Positions 42,901 to 51,900 of a DNA stretch of 64,000 nt are shown here, one piece after another. A program made the position numbers and the translations under genes. The stretch lies in NCBI GenBank assembly GCA_018242605.1, contig JAFEBP010000009.1:186001-250000 (forward strand), given 5' to 3'. This DNA is from Planctomycetota bacterium. GTDB lineage: Bacteria > Planctomycetota > Phycisphaerae > Phycisphaerales > UBA1924. The stretch's first letter is position 1; each line of letters opens with the position of its first letter. Under the pieces are notes generated by a model that worked only from the letters and a program-made list of their open reading frames with translations, was not told the DNA's origin and made no database searches.

Positions 42901-45900
42901 CTGTCACGCGTACGGACCGTCGGAGCGGCCAGAATCGTGACGCCCGCGGCGTCGGTGCTCAGCGAGCCGAGCTCCTGGTTGTCGCCGCTGTTGCCGCCGA
43001 TGGCGGCGCCGAACGTGGTATTCGGAGAGTTGACGGTCAGGGAGTTGAACTCGCTGGCCTCGGAGAGGATCGTGGAGGCGAAGTTGGCGGAGGTGGTGCC
43101 GTCGACCGTGACCGAGCGGCCCAGGGTCACCCCGCCGTTGAACGCCAGGACAGTGCCCGACACGGAGACCGGCCCGCCCGCGCCGGCGCCCAGGAGCGCC
43201 GTGGAGGAGTAGGTCTGCGTGGTGGTGCTGGTGACATTGCCGCCGAGCGAAGCCGGGCCGGTAAAGACCAGGGCGTTGCCCGAGACATTTCCGCTGACGG
43301 TGGACGCCGCGGAGAAGGTGACGTTGCCCGTGCCGGTGACATTGCCGCCGACGGTGCTGTCGCCGGTGAAGGTGAGCACCGCGCCCGACACATTGCCGGT
43401 CACACCGGATGTGCCGCCGAAGGTCACGTCGCCGGTGCCGATGGCGTTGCCGCCGACGGTGCTGTTCCCGGTGAAGGTGAGAATCGCGCCGTTGACGTTG
43501 CCGGTGATGCCGGAGGTGGAAGTGAAGGTGACGTCGCTGCCGGAGAGGATGTCGCCGGTGACGGTGGCCGCGCCGGTAAAGGTCTGGGCCCCGGTGGTGG
43601 TGCGGACAGAACCGGTGGAGATCGTCGAGCCGGTGGCGGCGAAGGTGGAGAAGCCGTTGGTCGAGCCGGAGTTGCCGGTGATGGTGACCGAGGCCGCGCC
43701 TGCGTTGAGGGTCAAGGCCTTCTCGCCGAACCCGGTCACGGTGTCGGCCGTGCCGCCGATGGAGATGGTGTCCATCCCGCCGCCGGCGGTCGTGATCGCC
43801 GTGTCGGCGGTGATCCCCAGGTTGCCGGTGATGGTGATGGCGCCCGAGGTGCTGCTGGCGAGGTTGCCGCCCGTCTGAACGCTGCCCGTGTAGGACTGCA
43901 GGCCGCTGGTCAGAACCGTGTTGACGGTGGTGAGCGCCGCGGTGGTGGTGAGCGAAGCCAGGCTCTGGCCCGAGCCGACAGCGGCGAATGTCGCGTTGCC
44001 CGCCCCGGCATTCACGGTGAGCGCCCTGGTGCCGGCCGAGTCGCCGTTGACATCACCCGTGAACGTCGCGTTGCCGCCGGCGGTGCTGACGATGGCGTCG
44101 CCGGTGAGCGTCGTCGCGCCGGTGATCGTGAAGATGCCCCCGCCCGTGGAGATCGTGACGGCGCCCAGCGAAGCGGTATCGCCGACGGTGATCAGGCCGC
44201 CGCCGGTGGTGATATCGCCGTTGATGGTCGCGGCGTTGCTGAACGTCACCGCGCCGCCCGCGGTGGTGACCGCCGCGGCGATCGTCGCGGCCGGGGTGTT
44301 GAAGGCGAACGCACCGTTGCCCGCGCCCGAGAGAGCGCCGTTGACGGCGACCGTGCCGCCCGCCCCGCCCATGGCGAAGGTCGTGGGATCGTTGAACGGC
44401 GTGGTGGTGTTGATCGTCATCGCGCCGGCGCCGCCCGAGCGGCCGAACGTGACCGCCGAGAAGCCGTCGGCGATGCGGAGGAGTTCCGCGTCGGAGAGCA
44501 CCAGCTCGGCGCCGCCCAGCGTGTCGGAACCGCCCAGAGTGATGTTCTTGGCGTCGGCGTTGGGTTCCACGGCCAGAGTGCCGGTGCCCGAAACGGAGCC
44601 GCCGGACTCGATCTCGATCTCCGCCCCGCGGAGCGTCAGGGCGAACGCGCCAGAGTTGAGCGAGTTCTTGATGAACAGCGTGCCCGTGCCCGAAGAAATC
44701 GTCACCGCGGCGGAGAGCGTGGTGGGGTTGAAGAGGCAGATGTCGCCGTTGGAGATGAGATCGGCGCCCAGCGTGAGACTGCCGTTGACAGTGAGCGACT
44801 GGACCGACAGCGTGTCCAGGATCTCAACGCCCGTCTGGCCGGTCAGCGTGAGCAGCGTGCCGTTGACCTTGTGGCCGTCGCCCGAGAGGATGCGGACCAT
44901 GCCGTCATCGGATTGGATGGTGTAGGTCATGCCCGTCAGGTCGGTGAACTGACCTTCATCGGGAATGTGTGCCGCGGTCGTGAGAGTGCCGTCGGCGCGG
45001 ATGGTGAAGTTCGTGGGAGAAGGCGCCCCGGGGACGAACCCGTTGAAGGTGGGCGAGTTGGTGAGCGCATCGACGATCGCCGTGGTGCCGGCCCCGCCGG
45101 TGCCGTCGCCGGCCCGCAGGGTGATGGTGTCGGCGGTCAGGATCGGGCTGTTGGCGCCGAACGTCAGGTCGCCGGTGCCGCTGGTGCCCGAGTGCAGGGC
45201 GATGACGCCGCCCGCCGTCGTGACGTCCATCGAGTTGTTCACGAGCATCGCGCCCGTGGTGTTGATGGTGATGTTCTGGGCCGTCAGCGAACCGCCCTGG
45301 TTGAGCGAGCCGCCGTTGATCGTGATATTCGAGGCCGACCGGATTCCGCCGGTGCCCAGGCCCGCTCCCGAGAGAGTGACCAGGCCCGTGGAGGTGAACG
45401 CGACGCCCGAGGCATCGATCGTCGGGAAGGTGCCGCCCGCCACGTTGATCGCGCCCGAAGAACCAACGGTCAGCGTGCCCAGAGCGCCCAGCGAACCGAC
45501 GCGATCCGAGAACGTCACGATGCCCGTGCCCGCGTTGAGAGTCAGGGCATTGCCCGCGCCCTCGACGCGCCCGGAGAACATCACGTCGTTGCCGGTCATG
45601 CCGGTATCGATCGTGACGGGGCCGGTGAGCGTGACGGTGGACGCGAACGACACCGAATCATCCGAGGTGTTGATGTTCGAGCCCAGCGATACCGCGCCCG
45701 CGCCGGTCTGGCTGAAGGCCCCGTCGAGCGTGAGCGCGGTTGTGTCGATCGTGAGCAGCCCGCTGTTGGCCACGGTGAACGTGCCGCCGGAGGTCGTGCT
45801 CGCGCCGTTGGACAGGGTGAACGTGCCGCCGGTGAGCGAGATGCCGCCCGAGCCGGCGTTGACCGCCGGAAGGTTGGCGCTGCTGGCGGACTGGATGACG

Positions 45901-48900
45901 AAGGAGAGCAGGCGTGCGCCGCCAGGGCCGGCCGTGCCGCCCAGCGTGACCACGCCGCCCGTGCCCGCCCGCAGATCCAGGCCCTGGCCGCCGTCGGTCG
46001 CGGCCGAGACAGTGCCCGTGATGCCGATGCCCGCGCCCGCGGCGGCCGCGCCGCCGTTGGTGGTGTCCAGGTGCGCGACGTTGCCCGCCAGCGACGCGCT
46101 GAGCGTCACCGGGTCGTTGATCTGGATGACCGCTCCGGGCGTCACGATGTCCGCGGCGAGCGTGGTGCCCGATCCGCTGCCGGTCAGCGTGATCGAGGTG
46201 TTGCTGTTCTCGCCGGTGATCTGACCGTCGACCGAGATGGTGCCGGCGGCCACCGGGGTGCGGATGACCGTCGCGCTGCGGAAGTTGCTGCTCAGGATGT
46301 TGATCGCGTGCGAACCATCGGCCCGGCCGATGGTGACCGAACCCAGCGACGAGGCCAGAGCGGCGAGGTCGGTGTCGGTGATGTCCAGCACGCCCGCGCC
46401 GGTGTCGGCGGTATCGCCGATGCGGATGGCCTGCGTGGTGGTGGTGGACTGCAGCGTCAGGGCCGAGCCCGCGCTGCCGGTGACGGAGTTGGCGACCGCG
46501 GGCAGATCGATCTCGTCGCCCGTCAGGGCGTATGTCAGGCCGTTGATGGCCAGCGAGGAGGACGCCCCGAATATGATGGAGCCGACACCGGCGTCAAGGC
46601 CCGTGCCGCCCGTGGCGTTGACCGCGCCGTTCAGGGCGATGTTGCCGCCGCCGGTGGTGTCCGCGCCGTTGGAAAGCGTGATGGTGCCGGCCGTGAGAGA
46701 GATGCCGCCCGCCGCGGCATGGATGTCGGCCAGGCTCGCGGCCAGGGCGCTCACCACGTTCAACGTGTTGAGCCGCGTGCCGCCGATGGCGCCGCTGACG
46801 GTGATCGTTCCGCCGGTGCCCGCGGTGAGCGCGATGTTCTCGACGCCCGCCGTGGTGCCGGTGAGGATGCCGGAGAAGGAGATATCGGCGCCGGCCGGGG
46901 CCGCGCCGGAGTTGGTGGTGTCGAAGACGCCGCCGCCCGGGGCGACGCGGGCGGGGCCCGTGACGCTGATCGCCGATGCGGAGGTGACCACCGGCGCCGC
47001 GAACACGTTCTGACCGCCGACGGCGGTTGAGGAGAAGCCGCCGGGAGCCAGGATCGCGCCGTTGACCGTGACGTCGCCCGCGGACGAGGCCAGCGTGAGC
47101 GACTTGCCGGTGTTGAGCGTGATGCCGTTCACCGTCACGACCTCGGCGCCGAGCGAGAGCGAGTAGTTCGTGCCGCTCAGGTTGAGCGTGTTCGCGGTCA
47201 GGCCGGCCGCGAGACTGTTGCCGATGGAGACCAGGCCGGTGGAGTTGAGGTTGGCCAGTTCGGTGTTGTCGATATCAAGCGTGCCGGCGGCTCCGCCGAC
47301 GCCGATCGTTGTGCCATCGGTGAACGCGTTGATGATGATGCCGCCGTTGCCGGTGACGCCCGCGTTGATCGCCATGTTGTCGGCCGAGAGCGTGACGACG
47401 CCCGCGCCGGCGTTGACGGGCTGGTTGATCGTCAGGCCCGTGGGGCTGGCGCCGGCGATGAGCGTGACCGCGCCGCCGTTGGTATCGATGCCGCTGCCCG
47501 CGACCGCCAACGAGGTATTGTCGAAGTAGACCAGGTTGCCCGTGATGCCGCCGGTGATGGTGGAGACGTCATTCGTCGGGTTGTTGAGGGTGAAGTTGCC
47601 GACGCCGATCAGGACCAGATCGCCCGCGGTGATGCCGCCGCTCTGCGTGGCCCCGCCGCTGATCGCGTTCAGCGTGAGCGAGCGGCCGGTGTTGATGACG
47701 ATGCCGCCGGTGCTGATCGAAGCTCCCTGGAGCACCAGGTCCAGGTTGGTGCCGCCCAGCGCGACCGCGCCGGTGGTGACCGCGCCGGAGTTGCTGCGGC
47801 CGATCGTCAGTGCGCCGGTGGTGGACAGGTTGCCCAGTTCCGCGTTGGAGAGGTCCAGCCCGCCGGTTGGGCCGGCGAGGTTGATCGTGCGGCCGGCGGT
47901 GTTGGGGCGGACGGTGATGGCGGTGTCGCCCGTGACGACAGCGTTGATATCTGCCGAGTCGGCGTTGAGAACAACGGTGTTCGTCCCCGCGTTCAGGGCC
48001 TGGTTCACGAACAGCGAAGGCGTGGTGAGCGTGATGGCGCTGTTGTCGGAGGTGAGGCCCACATCGGTCAGCGTGCCGATGGTCAGCGACGCGGAGCCCG
48101 AATCGTTGAAGTTCACCGTGCCGGAAACATTGCCCGCCAGTGTCTGAACGTTGTTGCCGGTGTTCGACAGGTTGAACGACCCGGCGCCGATCAGCCGCAG
48201 GTTCGCCGCGACGATCGCTCCGGATTGCGACACACCGCCGGTGAGCGCCTCGAGCGTGAGCCGCTTGCCCGCCCCGGCGGTCAGGCCCGCCGTGCTGATC
48301 GAATTGGCGATGAGATGCAGGTCGTAGCCCGTGGCCGAGAGGTTGAGCGCGCTGGTGGTGAGCGAGGTCGCCGCGTTCGCGTCCGAACGGCCGATGGTGA
48401 CCGTGCCGGTGCTGGAGAGCAGGCCGAGTTCTGTCGCGTCGAGCGACAGGTCGCCCGGGGCGGTGCCCAGGCCGATGGTGGTGCCGCTCGCCCGGTTCTG
48501 GATCGTGATGCCGCCGTTGCCGGTGATCGCCGCGACGTAGTTGCAATCGGTCTGAGTCAGGCTGACCGTGGACGCAGCCGCGTTGATGGCCTGGCCCACC
48601 GATATCACGCCGTTAAAGTCCATCGAGACGGCGTTGCCGCCGGTGGTGATGCCGTTGTCGCCCACCGAGCCGACGGTGACGTTGCCGCTTCCGTTCACCG
48701 TCACCGCGCCGTTGGTGTTGGCGGCGATGGTGCCGAAGTTGTTCGTTGAATCGTTCAGATTGAAGGTGCCGGCGCCCATCAGGCGCAGGAACGTCACGAC
48801 GAGGTTGCCGGATTGGGTGGCCCCGCCGGTGAGCGCCTCCAGGGTGAGCCGCTTGTTCGGGCTCAGCGTCAGGCCCGCGGTGGCGATGCTGTCGCCGATC

Positions 48901-51900
48901 AGGTGCAGGTCGCTGGTGACGGTGCCGCCGACGATGGTGCCGGTGTTGAGGGCTCCGCTGGCGTTGCCGCCGGAGCGGCCGATGGTCAGCGTGCCGGACG
49001 CGGCGAAGTTGCTCAACTCGGTGTTGGTCAGGTTCAGCGTCCCGGCGCCGCCCGCGAGCCCGATGGTGGCGCCCGCGGAGAGGTTGCGGACCGTGGCGTC
49101 GCCGCTGGTGATCACAGAGTTGACGGCGATGGTGTCGGCCGTGATCAACACCGGGCCAGTGCCCGCGCCGATGGTGTTGTCGATCGCGACATCCGACTGC
49201 GTGATCGTGACGTCGGCGCTGTTCGTGTCGATCGTGCCGGTGTTGTTGAACGTGCCCGAGGTGCTGGTGGAGCTGAAGCCGTCCGAGGCCGTGGTGTTGC
49301 CGGCGATCGTGACGTTGCCGGTGGCGTTGATGGCGTAGGTGCTCGACGTGGTCGCGCCGCCCGTCTGGCTGACGGTGCTGCCGTCGACCGTGATGCCGCC
49401 AGTGCCGCCGTCGATGTTGCCGCCGATGTTCACCGCGCCGGTGTGATTGAGATCGATCGCGCCGGTGGTGGTGGTGATCGTGCCCGCGCCGTTGCTCGTG
49501 AATGTCGTGCCGCTGCTGGTGAAGCCGCCGTTCGCGGCGACCGCGCCCTGCACCTGCACGCCGCCGCTGGTGGCGGTGGCGGTGTACGTGCCTGTCGTGG
49601 TGGCCCCCGCGTTCTGTGCCACCGTGGTGCCGGTGACCGAGATCGCCCCGCTGCCGCTGGCCAGCGCCGCGCCCACCGTGGCGGTGGAGGTGTGGTTGAT
49701 CGTGATGGCGTTGTTGACCGTGGTGATCGTGCCCGCGCCGGAGCTGCTGAACGTGGTGCCCGTGGAGCCGAAGCCCCCGTCGGCGGCGACCGCCGCGGCG
49801 ATCGACACCGCGCCGCCCGTGGCGGTGTACGTGCCGCCTGTGGTGGCGCCTGCGTTCTGCGCCACCGACGAGCCGGAGACTGAGATGTTGCCCGAGGTGC
49901 TGTTCAGCGCCGCCCCGACCGTGGCCGTCGCGCCGCTGTGATTGATCCCGATGTTGCCGGTCGTGGTGGTGATCGTGCCCGAGCCAGAGTTGCTGAACGT
50001 TCCGCCGGAGGAGGTGAAGCCGCCGTCGGCCGCGACCGCTGCAGTGATGCTCACCCCGCCCGCGCCGCCCGTGGCGGTGTACGTGCTCGACGTGGTGACC
50101 CCCGCGTTCTGGTTCACGGTGGAACCGGCGACCGAGATGGCCCCGCTGCCGCTGGCCAGAGCGCCCGCGACGGTGGCCACTCCGGTGTGGGTGATCGCCA
50201 AGGGGGTATTCGTCGTCGTGATCGTGCCGCCCGCGGAGTTGTCGAACGTGGTGCCCGCGCTGGAGAACCCGCCCGGCGCCACGATCGCGCCGGTGATGTT
50301 CACGCCCGTCCCGGCGTTGAGGCTCAGGGTCTTGGCGGTGTTCAGCGTGGCCCCCGCAAGATCGATCGCGGCGGACCCGACGATGGCCAGGTTGTAGCTC
50401 TCGGCCCCGAGCGCCAAAGCGTTGCTGGTGATGGCGCCGCTGCCGAGCACGCCGTCGTTGCGGCCGATGGTGACCGTGCCGGTGCTGGCGAGGAAGTCCA
50501 GTTCGGCCTGGGAGATGCTCAGGGTGCCCGCGCCGCCCGCGACGCCGATGGTCGTGCCGCCCGAGGCGTTGCGGAGCGTGATGCCGCCGTTGCCGGTGAC
50601 TGTGTTGCCGATGGTCAGGTCGTCGGTGGTGAGCGTGACGACGCCCGCGCCGGCGTCGATGGCCTGCGTCACCGTGATGACCGGGGCCTCGATCGAGACC
50701 GCCGCGCCGCCCGAGGAGATGCCGTTGGTGACGCCGATGGTGTTGATGTCCACGCCGTCGAAGTCGATGTAGGTGACCGCGCCCGTCGCGCTGGAGGCCA
50801 AGGTCGTGACGTTGTTGCTGGTGTTGGTCAGCGTGAACGTGCCGACGCCGTTGAGCAGCAGGTTGTCCGCGACGATCGCGCCGGACTGCGTGACCGCGCC
50901 GGACGAGTTGAGCGTGAGGGTCTTGCCCGCGTTGAGCGTGATGCCGCCGGTCGAGATGGACGCGGCGTTGAGATTGAGGTTGTAGTCCTCCCCGCCCAGC
51001 GCCAGGGCGTCCGTCGTGATGACGCTGGCGTTGCCCGTGCCGATGGTGACCGTGCCCGTGGAGTTGAGGTTCGTCAGCTCGATCAGGTCGAGGCTGAGCG
51101 TGCCCGCGCCCGCGCCCAGACCGATCGACGCCCCGGCCGTGAGCGGCCGCACCGTGATGCCGCCGTCGGCGGTGATGGCGGCGCCCAGGCCCATCGCATC
51201 GGCCCGCAGCGAGAGCGTGCCCGTGGTCGTGTTGATCGCGTCGTTGACGGTGATCGTCGCGGCCTGCAGCGTCACGTTCGCCGAGCCCGAGGTGATGCCC
51301 ACCACCGCGCCCACCGTGCCGACGACCACCGTGTTGGTGTCGGTGTAGCTCGTGGTGCCCGTGGCGTCGCTGGCCAGGTTGGTGACGTTGTTCGAGCTGT
51401 TCGTGAGGGCGAAGGTGCCCGCGCCGGACAGGAGCAGGTCCCCCGCGCTGATCGCCGCGGTCTGCGTGACCGCGCCGCTGGCGGTGAGCGTGAGCCGGCC
51501 CGTGGTGGTCGGGGCGGCGTCGATGCTGATCGCCGCGCCGGTGAGGGAGATGTTGCCCGCCCCGGCGGAGAGGGTGCCGCTGAGGCTGATATCGCTGGTG
51601 TGGTTGATCGTCAGGGCCGCGCCGCTGGTGCTGATCGTGCCGCTGGAGTTATTCGTGAAGGTGGTGCCGCTGCTGGAGAACCCGCCGGGGGCCGAGACCG
51701 CCGCGTTCACCGCGACGCCCGCGCCGGTGGAGGCCAGCGTGACGGTGCCGCTGCCGGAGGAGACGCCCTCGCTCACCGTGAGAAGTCCCGAGGAGGAGAC
51801 ATCGACCGCGCCCGCGCCGGTCGCGGTGACGCCGGAGAGACCGCCCAAGGTCGCGCCGCCGACGGTCAGCGCCCCGCTGGGGGCCGTGAGGAACGCGCCG

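Noticed and set aside
43200..43600. Regular short repeats considered as a CRISPR array
   Set aside because: They are in-frame coding repeats of the adhesin with no unique spacers.
39918..47030. A 2370-codon open frame antisense to the adhesin gene
   Set aside because: Its product is Ala/Val/Gly/Arg/Asp-rich with no domain. It arises because the GC-rich adhesin codons rarely read as stops on the other strand.
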